DNA of 64,000 nt from Paraburkholderia phytofirmans OLGA172 (lineage in GTDB: Bacteria > Pseudomonadota > Gammaproteobacteria > Burkholderiales > Burkholderiaceae), in assembly GCF_001634365.1 (NCBI RefSeq), contig NZ_CP014579.1, forward strand, positions 1,674,001 to 1,738,000, read 5' to 3'. A program made the translations under genes and the position numbers. Below the pieces are notes generated by a model that saw only the letters and a program-made list of their open reading frames with translations, was not told the DNA's origin and searched no databases. Below are positions 44,869-52,739 of the stretch, piece after piece (position 1 is the first letter of the stretch; every line of letters starts with the position of its first letter).

Positions 44869-45361
44869 GGCTCGCCTCCTCAACCGGTTGAGCCGCTTGT
44901 TCCTTCAAGCGGGCTGCCGCAAGCAGAACTGCGTCCACGATGTTCTGATATCCGGTGCAGCGGCACAGATTGCCGTGCAGCGCTTCGCGAACCGCTTCCT
45001 CCGAAGGACTTGACGTATTGACCAGCAGCGCCCGCGCGGCTATCAACATGCCGGGCGTGCAGAATCCGCACTGCAGCCCATGACACTCATTGAAGGCGCT
45101 CTTCAGCGCGGTGGTGATGGGGTCGTGCGCCATGCCTTCGATGGTCTGCACGCTACAACCCTCGGTTTGTACGGCCAGCACGGTGCATGACTTGGCAGTC
45201 TTCTGATCGATCAGAACCGTACAAGCACCACATTGTGAGGTGTCGCACCCGATATGCACGCCCGTCAACCCCAGCGTATCTCGCAAAAGATGAACGAGAA
45301 GTCGTCTCGGTTCAGTATCGATGGTGCGCGGCGCACCATTGACGCAATTCTGTATCTGCAT
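44861..45361 (-). CDS. coxS: molybdenum hydroxylase 2Fe-2S subunit (CoxS-type)
   Basis: A 166-residue electron-transfer subunit with two [2Fe-2S] clusters. The plant-type N-terminal cluster uses C39, C44, C47 and about C59 ([14 protein letters not shown]). The C-terminal helical cluster uses CGFCTPGM and CRCTGYQ. The start at 45361 ([10 protein letters not shown]) follows GGATAGGG. The operator-like palindrome at 45437-45450 lies in the 69 bp between the coxG stop and this start or just inside coxG. Confidence 0.92.
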   Translation of the reverse strand: MQIQNCVNGAPRTIDTEPRRLLVHLLRDTLGLTGVHIGCDTSQCGACTVLIDQKTAKSCTVLAVQTEGCSVQTIEGMAHDPITTALKSAFNECHGLQCGFCTPGMLIAARALLVNTSSPSEEAVREALHGNLCRCTGYQNIVDAVLLAAARLKEQAAQPVEEASHE

Positions 45362-45429
45362 GGGTATCACCCTATCCCGTTGTCCGCACGTCTCGCCGGA
45401 CGGATCGAAGTTCTTCGACCCGCCTGCAT

Positions 45430-45915
45430 TTATAAAATGACGATCGTCATACTTTGCGGCGCGGCGGCATCCTCGCACTCGCTCACCAGTTTTTCAAACC
45501 GCGAGAAGAAGTCCGCGAGGAACTTGTTGGCCACAGCGCCCACCAGGCGGGAGCCGATTTGTGCGAGCTTGCCGCCAAGTTGAGCCGTGGCGGTGTAATG
45601 CAAAGCGGTTCCGCCATCGATGTCTTCCAGGTGAACATCGGCGATCAGTTTGCCGAACCCTGCGATCCCGCCACTGCCGTTGCCTTCGATTCGATAACCG
45701 GTGTCTTCCCTGAGATCCAGGAAACGCGCACTGCCTTTGAACCGGGCCTTGATTGGCCCGACGGACGCCGCGATAACGGCGTCGTAACTTCCGTCCTCCG
45801 CCTGCTCATAGCGCTCGCAACCCGGCAGGCACTCCTGCAAGGTCCGCGGGTCGTTAAGACGTTGCCATACGGTGGCGCGGGACGCGCTGATGTTTTGTGA
45901 TCCGTTGAATTCCAA
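45430..45915 (-). CDS. coxG: CoxG/SRPBCC-family protein
   Basis: A 161-residue START/SRPBCC-fold protein of the CoxG type (MEFNGSQNISASRATVWQRLNDPRTLQECLPGCE...GYRIEGNGSGGIAGFGKL). CoxG proteins anchor or help mature CoxSML enzymes. The C-terminal six residues MTIVIL are encoded by the palindrome ATGACGATCGTCAT, a second copy of the operator upstream of the TetR gene. It is the first gene of the leftward operon, divergent from that TetR. Confidence 0.9.
   Translation of the reverse strand: MEFNGSQNISASRATVWQRLNDPRTLQECLPGCERYEQAEDGSYDAVIAASVGPIKARFKGSARFLDLREDTGYRIEGNGSGGIAGFGKLIADVHLEDIDGGTALHYTATAQLGGKLAQIGSRLVGAVANKFLADFFSRFEKLVSECEDAAAPQSMTIVIL
45437..45450. promoter_or_regulatory. TetR operator candidate inside the 3' end of coxG
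   Basis: ATGACG-AT-CGTCAT, a fully symmetrical 14-bp palindrome, encodes the last residues of CoxG and lies 76 bp upstream of the coxS start. It matches the palindrome at 46066-46079 except for one central base. Confidence 0.65.
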
Positions 45916-46065
45916 ACTAACCTCCTCCAGTCCAGCAATGTATGCTCCGATAACATCCTAGGGAGCCATATCGCCATGGTCAAGATCGGATGGCACAAAT
46001 CTCGGCTGGTGTTTACCCCCAGTCCCCCGGCTTCATGACCCTCAGCGCAGGGGAAACACTATGCA

Positions 46066-46079
46066 ATGACGGTCGTCAT
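46066..46079. promoter_or_regulatory. TetR operator candidate between coxG and tetR
   Basis: ATGACG-GT-CGTCAT has perfect 6-bp arms with a 2-nt centre. It is 50 bp upstream of the TetR ATG and 150 bp upstream of coxG, so one repressor bound here could close both promoters. Confidence 0.68.
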
Positions 46080-46128
46080 CTTATATATTGATCGTAGTCT
46101 TCAGCGTTTGCATGAGAGGAGTTCGACG

Positions 46129-46683
46129 ATGCGTTACCCACCCGAGCACAAGGAAGAAACCCGAGTCAAGATCATCAAAGCGGCTGCCAGGGCGTTCCGC
46201 AAGCATGGGGTCGACGGCATCGGCGTCGCGCAACTCATGAAGGGTGCAAAGCTCACGCACGGCGGCTTCTACGCGCACTTCGAATCGAAGGATGACCTCA
46301 TCGTAGAGGCAATCGATGCAGCGTTTGCCCAGATGAGGAAGCGGCTCGAAACCGTGGTGTCGGAAACAACGCCCGATCAGCGTCAGCGTGCCGTGCTCGA
46401 TGCCTATTTATCGCAGTGGCACTACGATCGCCCGGAAATCGGCTGCGCCATTCCCGCACTCGGCGCAGATGTTTCGCGTCTGGACGCCACCGCGAGGCAC
46501 GCGTTCGCACGGGGCATCAATGCGCTGGTCGAATTGGTCGCCGGACAGGAAAAAGACAGCGAGTCGCGCGCAGCCGCCATCACAATGCTGGCAACAATGG
46601 CCGGCGCGATGTTGCTGGCGCGCTCCGTTCGCTCGGACGCACTCTCCCAGGAAATTCTCGACGCCGTACGAACCAACGGATAG
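46129..46683 (+). CDS. TetR-family repressor of the molybdenum hydroxylase operon
   Basis: A 184-residue TetR protein. The HTH is at residues about 9-55 (EETRVKIIKAAARAFRKHGVDGIGVAQLMKGAKLTHGGFYAHFESKDDLIVEAID). The C-terminal domain contains RPEIGCAIPALGADVSRLDATARHAFARGINALVELV. The start at 46129 has GAGAGGAG upstream. It is divergent from coxG, with a matching palindrome in the shared region and another ahead of coxS. Likely ligand is the enzyme's substrate or product; not determined. Confidence 0.88.
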   Translation: MRYPPEHKEETRVKIIKAAARAFRKHGVDGIGVAQLMKGAKLTHGGFYAHFESKDDLIVEAIDAAFAQMRKRLETVVSETTPDQRQRAVLDAYLSQWHYDRPEIGCAIPALGADVSRLDATARHAFARGINALVELVAGQEKDSESRAAAITMLATMAGAMLLARSVRSDALSQEILDAVRTNG

Positions 46684-46837
46684 CCGTCTTATCCGGCTTA
46701 AGGTTCAATGGCTTCCCGGCCGGGAAGGTCCGCCCGCGAGACATCCTTTTGCAAAGCCCTATCCCTTATGTATATGCGACGTTTGACGGTCGAATGCGGA
46801 ATGCGCTTTATCGACTTCTACACGCGATTTCGAATTC

Positions 46838-48202
46838 TCATTCGGTCGCATTGGCACAGCTTCCGCATACAGACTGCTGTCTGCGAGCTACAAGCGGAAT
46901 TCCGATAACGAGTGCGACGACAGCAATCACCTCAACCCCTGCGGCGGCAATGAAGCCGCTGGCGTAGCTGCCCGTTGCATCGCGCAAATACCCGGTCATC
47001 CAGGGAGTCAAAAATCCTGCAATGTTGGCCACAGAACTGATGAGCGGCACGCCAAATGAAAGTGTATTTTCGCGCATGAACCGCGCTGGGAGTTGCCAGA
47101 AAAGCGAGACCCCAGCACCTGTCCCGGCTACCCCGAACACCAGCGCGGCAAAGGTGGCCGGCCGGCTGCTGTGCCAGACAAAAACCAGCATCACGACACT
47201 TGTGAGCGTGACCAGCGCAGCGATTGCGCAATGCCACCGAACGTCTCGATAACGGCTCGCGAATGCAGAGAACGCAATGTTGCCGATTGCACCAAGCACA
47301 CATATCGCAGCCAGCGCGTTGCCTATCGCGCTATACCCTCCGAAGCCAGCTTCGCGCAGGATCGTCGGCGTGAAGAAGCCTAAGGCGGTGTTAGCAGCCA
47401 GAATGCAGAAATAGATTCCTGCGAGCAGCCAGAGCATGGGGTTGGCCATCAGGGGGGACGAGCCCTCTACGGGCGGTAAAGCATGATTCCGGTCCTGTGC
47501 GAAGTCGTCCAGAATAAGACGTCGCTCGGCGTCCGAGAGCCAACGCGCGGTAGCGGGCCCATCTGGCAGGACAAAGAGCGCCACCCCGCCGAGTAGAACT
47601 GTCGGAATGGCTTGCAAGAGAAACATCCATCGCCATCCAGCCAACCCCCACATGCCGCTCATGTGCTCGAGCACGAAGCCGCCGCTCAAGCTCACAGCGA
47701 CTGTCGAGCAAAGTGCCGCAGAATGGAAAATGCTGAAATTTCGCGTGCGCCGCTTCGCTGGAAACCACTGGTTGAAATATAGAATGACGCCTGGGTAGAA
47801 CCCTGCCTCGAAGACGCCAAGCAGAAAGCGGAGGGCATAAAACATTCCGGCAGACTTGACGAACATCATGGCGATACTGGCTGCGCCCCAGCCGATGGCA
47901 ATCATCGATATGAGTCGTCTCGCACCAATGCGTTGCTGAACGATCGCACTCGGAACAGATAAAAAGACATATCCGAGGAAAAACAGCCCTGCTCCAAGAC
48001 CATATGCCGTCTCGCTAAAATGCAGGTCCGAAAGCATTTGCAGCTTTGCAAACGCCACGTTCGCCCTGTCTACCCACGCGAGCATCCATAAGCCAAACAG
48101 AAGGGGGATGATTCGCCATTCAGAATTCAAATAGGCCTTGCGCAACAACCGGCGCGAGTCGGCGTCTACCTCTAATGCTTCTGTTTCGAATAACGCGCTC
48201 AT
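46838..48202 (-). CDS. MFS transporter, anion:cation symporter (ACS) family
   Basis: A 454-residue, 12-helix permease. It has the MFS motif between TM2 and TM3 (FLSVPSAIVQQRIGARRLISMIAIGWG), and in the ACS family pattern VDRANVAFAKLQM at the end of TM1 and RFLLGVFEAGFYPGVILYFNQWFPAKRRTR in TM4. ACS carriers import organic anions such as 4-hydroxyphenylacetate, phthalate or tartrate. It is the last gene of the enoyl-CoA hydratase operon and probably imports that pathway's substrate. Confidence 0.88.
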   Translation of the reverse strand: MSALFETEALEVDADSRRLLRKAYLNSEWRIIPLLFGLWMLAWVDRANVAFAKLQMLSDLHFSETAYGLGAGLFFLGYVFLSVPSAIVQQRIGARRLISMIAIGWGAASIAMMFVKSAGMFYALRFLLGVFEAGFYPGVILYFNQWFPAKRRTRNFSIFHSAALCSTVAVSLSGGFVLEHMSGMWGLAGWRWMFLLQAIPTVLLGGVALFVLPDGPATARWLSDAERRLILDDFAQDRNHALPPVEGSSPLMANPMLWLLAGIYFCILAANTALGFFTPTILREAGFGGYSAIGNALAAICVLGAIGNIAFSAFASRYRDVRWHCAIAALVTLTSVVMLVFVWHSSRPATFAALVFGVAGTGAGVSLFWQLPARFMRENTLSFGVPLISSVANIAGFLTPWMTGYLRDATGSYASGFIAAAGVEVIAVVALVIGIPLVARRQQSVCGSCANATE

Positions 48203-48261
48203 CAGATTGTCTCCAATTACAGGTTCCCAGTTCTTGTGCCGGTTCCCCTAAAGTTTCAGTA

Positions 48262-48283
48262 GCTCCGATCTTTCGATCGGAGC
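48262..48283. terminator. intercistronic hairpin between the fumarylacetoacetase and MFS genes
   Basis: GCTCCGATC (48262-48270) and GATCGGAGC (48275-48283) form a perfect 9-bp stem with a 4-nt loop in the 91-bp gap. The MFS gene is transcribed away from it toward lower coordinates, and the stop of the fumarylacetoacetase gene is 11 bp on. Without a U tract it may tune or stabilise the messenger rather than end it. Confidence 0.45.
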
Positions 48284-48293
48284 CTTGACTCTG

Positions 48294-49628
48294 TCATGCC
48301 CACTTCGCGGGCACGACTTCTCCGCGATTTTCTCCAAAGCCAATCCGCGCGTAACCTGGACGCTCGCACCAGCCAGTCATCACAACTACGTCGCCGTCTT
48401 CGAGGAATGAGCGGGTTTCGCCATTCGGCAACCCGATTGGCGACCTGCCGCCTTCGGTGAGCTCGATCAACGCACCGGCCTCGGCTCGGGTCGGACCCGA
48501 GATCGTTCCGCTGCCTAGCAGATCACCGCTGCGAAGATTGCATCCGCCAACAGTGTGATGGGCCACCATCTGCGCGACGGTCCAATATTGATGACGAAAG
48601 CTCGTGTGCGTAAGGCGCGTCGGTGCCCTACCGTTGCGCCGGGTGTCCCCTGTCTCAAGCGCCACCTCGAGCTGAATATCGATCGCACCGGACGCATGCG
48701 TTTCGGGCGAGGACAGGTAGGGAAGCGGCTGCGGATCGCTCTCGGGGCGCGTCCATTGCGCACGAAATGGAGCGAGCGCTTCCATCGTGACAATCCATGG
48801 CGAAAGCGTAGTCGCGAAGTTCTTTGCCAGAAAGGGACCAAGCGGAGCCGCTTCCCACGACTGGATGTCGCGGGCGGACCAGTCGTTTAGCAGACAAAGT
48901 CCGAACACATGCTCTTCCGCCGACTCCACTGATATCCGTGTGCCCTGCTCGTTCCCGGTCCCGATGAAAATGCCTAGCTCCAGCTCGTAGTCAAGCTTGG
49001 CGCACGCTCCGACCTCGGGCTCCTGCCTGCCGGCCGTCAGGCGCTGACCAAACGGCCTCCGAACCCGTTGACCCGATAGACCGATGCTCGACACTCGACC
49101 GTGGTAGGCGCTTGGCATCCAATGGAAATTGGGCGACACCACACCGTCCGGGCGGATCAGCTTGACGATGTTCCGTGCGTGATCAATCGACGTATAGAAA
49201 TCGGTGTAGTCGCCGATCTGCGCGGGCAAGCAATATTCGACATCGCACTGGGCAATCAGACACTTCTCGAGTATGTCGACCTCGAGCCCGACACGCCGAC
49301 TTTCGTCCCGCGTCTTGAACAAGGCGAAAAGCGCATGTCTCAACGCCCGCCATGCTACTGGCCCCATGCCGAAAAACGCATTCAGGCTTGCTTGCGCACA
49401 TGCTCGCGCCGCCTCAGCGGCGAGCCCGTCAAACGCACCTGCATCGGTCAATGCACCGAGATCGATCACCTGATCGCCAAGCGCAACGCCGCCGCGAAAC
49501 CCCTCCACCGTCCCCGCACGGCGGAACACACCAAATGGAAGGTTCTGCAGCGGAAACGGGGTGTCATTCACGTTCGCGGCCTCGAGCCAGCTCTTCGCCG
49601 AGGCGTCGTGAGTGTGATCAAGGCGCAT
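48294..49628 (-). CDS. fumarylacetoacetase-family acylpyruvase
   Basis: A 444-residue full-length fumarylacetoacetase with both the N-terminal SH3-like domain and the FAH domain. The metal and catalytic residues are visible: D140 and H150 (DYTDFYTSIDHARN), E/E in LDYELELGIFIG, and D in LLNDWSARDIQSWE. It hydrolyses a C-C bond in a 1,3-diketo acid. The usual partner homogentisate dioxygenase is absent; here it follows a CoA-transferase gene with an 11-bp overlap, so it may act on another acylpyruvate. Confidence 0.9.
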   Translation of the reverse strand: MRLDHTHDASAKSWLEAANVNDTPFPLQNLPFGVFRRAGTVEGFRGGVALGDQVIDLGALTDAGAFDGLAAEAARACAQASLNAFFGMGPVAWRALRHALFALFKTRDESRRVGLEVDILEKCLIAQCDVEYCLPAQIGDYTDFYTSIDHARNIVKLIRPDGVVSPNFHWMPSAYHGRVSSIGLSGQRVRRPFGQRLTAGRQEPEVGACAKLDYELELGIFIGTGNEQGTRISVESAEEHVFGLCLLNDWSARDIQSWEAAPLGPFLAKNFATTLSPWIVTMEALAPFRAQWTRPESDPQPLPYLSSPETHASGAIDIQLEVALETGDTRRNGRAPTRLTHTSFRHQYWTVAQMVAHHTVGGCNLRSGDLLGSGTISGPTRAEAGALIELTEGGRSPIGLPNGETRSFLEDGDVVVMTGWCERPGYARIGFGENRGEVVPAKWA

Positions 49629-50853
49629 CGAAATCCTCGCGGATACTGCGGCGGCTCAGCAGAACCTTACGTTCCCGAAGTTCCTGAATGAACGCAGGGT
49701 CAACGTTCCTCTCCGCGAGCAGTTCAACATTGTGCTCCCCCTGAAAAGCCGGGATACCCGGAGGCGGCAAGGTGGCCGTGCTAAAGCGCCACGGCGCCCC
49801 AGGCAGTCGCATCGTCCCGCCGGAGCGATCGTCGACTTCCACGATGGCCCCCCAATCCGCAGCCCATTCGGACTCCGCAATTTCCCTGGTCGTGCGAACC
49901 ACACCGATCGCAAGACCCTGCTCGCTCACTTGGGCCTGCAGTTCATCGAGATCGGTGAACGTCATGATCCACGTCCGGACTTCAGTCAGCAGCGCATCGA
50001 GATTCTGTCGACGTAGCAGTGCGGTGCCAAAACGCGGGTCGAGCAGAAGATCCGTGCGTCGCATCATCGCGCAATAGCGGAGAAACATCGGCGAGTAGAT
50101 CGGGCTGGCGGCAATCGTCACCTGACGGCCGTCGGGCAGCCGGAAGATATGAGACTCCGGCGCGCTCAATGCGGGCGGCTCGCCGTTCGTGTCGATATTC
50201 GAAAGCTGCGCGCCCGCCCGCTCGTTGACCGCCAGCATGGTCGCGGCCATTGAAACGTCGACATGTTGCCCCTCGCCCGTGCGGTTTCGATGCTGAAGCG
50301 CGGCGAGGACGGCGATGGCGCCATGCAGTCCGGTGTAAACGTCCGCGTGACTACACGCATCGTTCTTGAAATCATCCGGGCCGTACCCGTAGTGTTCGCG
50401 CAGAATGTCGGTGAGCCCAGTCTCAGCCTGGACTGTCGGGGCGAACGCGGGCCGGTTGCGCCACGGACCCGTTTGACCGTAGCCGCTCATCGATACATAG
50501 ACGACCCTGGGATTGAACTCGCGAACCTGCTCGTATCCCAGGCCAAACCGCGCGAGGGTACCAGGACGGAAGTTTTCGACAATGATATCGGCCTCGCGGC
50601 ACAGATCGGTCACGATCGCACGCGCCTCGGGCCAGTTCAGATCGAGGCTCAGGTTGCGCTTTCCTGCATTCTGCTGCGCATAGTAGACCGACATGGTGCC
50701 GATGAACGGGACACCACCCCGTCCGGAATCGCCGCCGGGCGGCTCAATCTTGGTCACGTCGGCGCCCAGGTCACGCAACGTCTTCGTACAAAGCGGGCCT
50801 GCGAGCACTCGTGTGAAATCTACGACCTTCAGTCCTTCAAGCGGAGCACCCAT
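49618..50853 (-). CDS. class III CoA-transferase (CaiB/BaiF family)
   Basis: A 411-residue CoA-transferase that moves CoA between carboxylic acids through an aspartyl intermediate. Family motifs are VVDFTRVLAGPLCTKTLRDLGADVTKIEPPGGD near the N-terminus, NAGKRNLSLDLNWPEAR, and the region HADVYTGLHGAIAVLAALQHRNRTGEGQHVDVSM with the expected catalytic Asp. The ATG at 50853 has GAGGGGA 8 bases upstream. It follows the enoyl-CoA hydratase gene with a 2-bp gap. Confidence 0.88.
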   Translation of the reverse strand: MGAPLEGLKVVDFTRVLAGPLCTKTLRDLGADVTKIEPPGGDSGRGGVPFIGTMSVYYAQQNAGKRNLSLDLNWPEARAIVTDLCREADIIVENFRPGTLARFGLGYEQVREFNPRVVYVSMSGYGQTGPWRNRPAFAPTVQAETGLTDILREHYGYGPDDFKNDACSHADVYTGLHGAIAVLAALQHRNRTGEGQHVDVSMAATMLAVNERAGAQLSNIDTNGEPPALSAPESHIFRLPDGRQVTIAASPIYSPMFLRYCAMMRRTDLLLDPRFGTALLRRQNLDALLTEVRTWIMTFTDLDELQAQVSEQGLAIGVVRTTREIAESEWAADWGAIVEVDDRSGGTMRLPGAPWRFSTATLPPPGIPAFQGEHNVELLAERNVDPAFIQELRERKVLLSRRSIREDFDAP

Positions 50854-50855
50854 GA

Positions 50856-51620
50856 TCAATTCCCCTCAAATACTGCCGAGCCGGGTCCGCTCTTCATGAA
50901 GGCGGTAAGACCGCGCTTCTGATCAGTGCTCGCCCACATCATGTCGTTCATGTCCGACTGCCTGGCGTCTGCGCCGGCAATTCCGTGACGTGCCGACAGG
51001 TTGGCCAGGGTCTTGATGGCGCGCAGCGCGACCGTGGGGCCCGCCGCGAGTTGTCTTGCCCACGACATCGCCACCGCAAGCAGCTCAGACTCCTCGACAA
51101 CAAGATTGATCGCCCCCCAACGTTCCAGTGCTGCCGGACCGTGGCGGCGGCCGAACATCGCCATTTCCTTCGCACGTGCGGGGCCGACGCGCTGCACGAC
51201 ACGCTGCACACCACCGAGCAGCGGGATCAGGCCCAACGACGCTTCCGCCATGCCGAAGAAGGCCGTGTCCGCTGCCACAATCATGTCGCAGGTCAATGCC
51301 AATTCGAAACCGCCGCCCAGCGCCGCACCGTGGACAGCCGCAACAGTGGGAATCCGAACGTTTTCGAGTGCATCAAGCAAAGCGTCCAGCCCTGCCTGAT
51401 CCCGTCGGCGCTGCCCCCCAGTAAAGCCCGCCACATCCGCCCCTGCGCAGAAGTGCCGCATTGCACTGCGCAGCAGAATCGAGCGGCAACCCTCGTCGAC
51501 GGCCTTGGTGTAGGCGCCGAGCAGGTCCTCCAGGAATACGTTCTCGATAAGGTTATGGGGCGGCTTCGACATGGTGACGACGCCGACCGCGCCGTCCTTT
51601 TCAAACACGACAGTGCTCAT
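50856..51620 (-). CDS. enoyl-CoA hydratase/isomerase
   Basis: A 254-residue crotonase. The oxyanion segment (MRHFCAGADVAGF) and second motif (AVHGAALGGGFELALTCDMIVAADTAFFGMAEASLGLIPLLGGVQRV) are intact. One Glu position is filled by the E of GGGFELAL and one by the E of MAEASLGL. It is the first gene of a four-gene operon with the CoA-transferase, fumarylacetoacetase and MFS. The start at 51620 (MSTVVFEKDG) is preceded by GGACGAGAA. Confidence 0.88.
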   Translation of the reverse strand: MSTVVFEKDGAVGVVTMSKPPHNLIENVFLEDLLGAYTKAVDEGCRSILLRSAMRHFCAGADVAGFTGGQRRRDQAGLDALLDALENVRIPTVAAVHGAALGGGFELALTCDMIVAADTAFFGMAEASLGLIPLLGGVQRVVQRVGPARAKEMAMFGRRHGPAALERWGAINLVVEESELLAVAMSWARQLAAGPTVALRAIKTLANLSARHGIAGADARQSDMNDMMWASTDQKRGLTAFMKSGPGSAVFEGN

Positions 51621-51800
51621 TTCTCGTCCGGGATGAGTGCCCGGCACAAGGCCAGGCATATTGGTTGACGCAGAAAGCGAAACAGATCAGGGATGCCGAC
51701 GAAGCTCGCTCTGCCCGTCAGAAGGGCTAGATGTTGTCGTCAGAGCACTCCAGAACGATTCGACCTGAGAGAATGATAACGATGTTAACTTGAAGCGAAA

Positions 51801-51815
51801 TCGGGGAATTCCCGA
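51801..51815. promoter_or_regulatory. 15-bp palindrome between the hydratase operon and a TetR gene
   Basis: TCGGG-GAATT-CCCGA is symmetrical and lies in the divergent control region. It is a candidate site for the TetR at 51954, but only one copy is seen. Confidence 0.35.
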
Positions 51816-51916
51816 GCAACCTCATACCACGCACATTCAGGTCACGATACGGTCCGCTTTCTCGTTGGCGTGGCCGAACGGCCGACGATGCGTTGCGCGC
51901 GTGGAATTCGCACGCC

Positions 51917-51922
51917 TATAAT
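51917..51922 (+). promoter_or_regulatory. -10 box of the TetR gene
   Basis: TATAAT at 51917-51922 lies 31 bp upstream of the GTG start at 51954, leaving a leader of about 25 nt. The -35 partner is not clear. Confidence 0.45.
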
Positions 51923-51953
51923 TGGCTGCCTTCGACGACCTTTGACCAATACC

Positions 51954-52637
51954 GTGAGTCCGAAACCCTCAAGCGAGACACCTGCGCCGTACCACCATGG
52001 GAATCTTCGCAATGCCCTGATTGCCGAGGGTCGTACGGCATTGGAAGAAATTGGCGTCCACGAGTTGAGTTTGAGGTATCTCGCCCGTGCGGTAGGCGTA
52101 TCAGAAGCCGCCCCCTCCCGGCATTTTGCCGGCAAGGAAGGTCTGCTGGCCGCGATCGCAGCCGATGGATTCATGGAACTTGCCGCCTTGAGAACTACGA
52201 TCCAGGCACGCGACGAGCCTGCGATGGCGAAGGCATACCGGATGATGCGGACCTATGTCGAATTCGCGCAGCAGCACAAAGGACTGTTCGACTTGATGGT
52301 CGGGCCGCGCATCATCGTTCGCGAGTGTTATCCGGAACTCGTCGAAGCAGGCCTGAAATCGTTCAACTTATTCGCATCATCGGTTCAGGATGCGGCGCTG
52401 GAAAGCGGCTGGCAAAAGCGCTCCGTGCCGCTAGTGACCCACGCGGCCTGGAGCATGGAGCACGGGCTTGCCACTTTAATTCTCTCCGGCCGGGCACCTC
52501 AATTCGGTTATTCCGTGCGTATCGATCAGATGATTCATTTTTCGATCTGCATGTTTCTGAGTGCCATTGCTGCCGGTCCGTCGCATCTTGAAGCGTGGAT
52601 TCGTCTTCCAGACATACCCACCGAAACCGAGGCGTAG
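51954..52637 (+). CDS. TetR-family regulator
   Basis: A 227-residue regulator. The HTH lies at about residues 14-60 (HHGNLRNALIAEGRTALEEIGVHELSLRYLARAVGVSEAAPSRHFAGKEGLLAAIAADGFMEL). The ligand domain (HKGLFDLMVGPRIIV...) belongs to the TetR_C WHG group. GTG 51954 gives a normal N-terminus (MSPKPSSETPAPYHHGNL); earlier starts add an unlikely extension that would overlap the -10 box. It is divergent from the enoyl-CoA hydratase operon and probably represses it. Confidence 0.82.
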   Translation: MSPKPSSETPAPYHHGNLRNALIAEGRTALEEIGVHELSLRYLARAVGVSEAAPSRHFAGKEGLLAAIAADGFMELAALRTTIQARDEPAMAKAYRMMRTYVEFAQQHKGLFDLMVGPRIIVRECYPELVEAGLKSFNLFASSVQDAALESGWQKRSVPLVTHAAWSMEHGLATLILSGRAPQFGYSVRIDQMIHFSICMFLSAIAAGPSHLEAWIRLPDIPTETEA

Positions 52638-52739
52638 TCAGGTAAAAGGCGACCTGGTTGATTACACACTTCAAGTTGCTGCAACTGGAGTCCACCAGGG
52701 TCATCGAGTAAGCCGACACTTGCGCATCGGCCAATTAGT

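Noticed and set aside
42496..45361. Classification of the cox operon as an aerobic CO dehydrogenase
   Set aside because: The large-subunit active-site loop is AYRGAGR (form II), not AYxCSFR, so CO oxidation should not be assumed.
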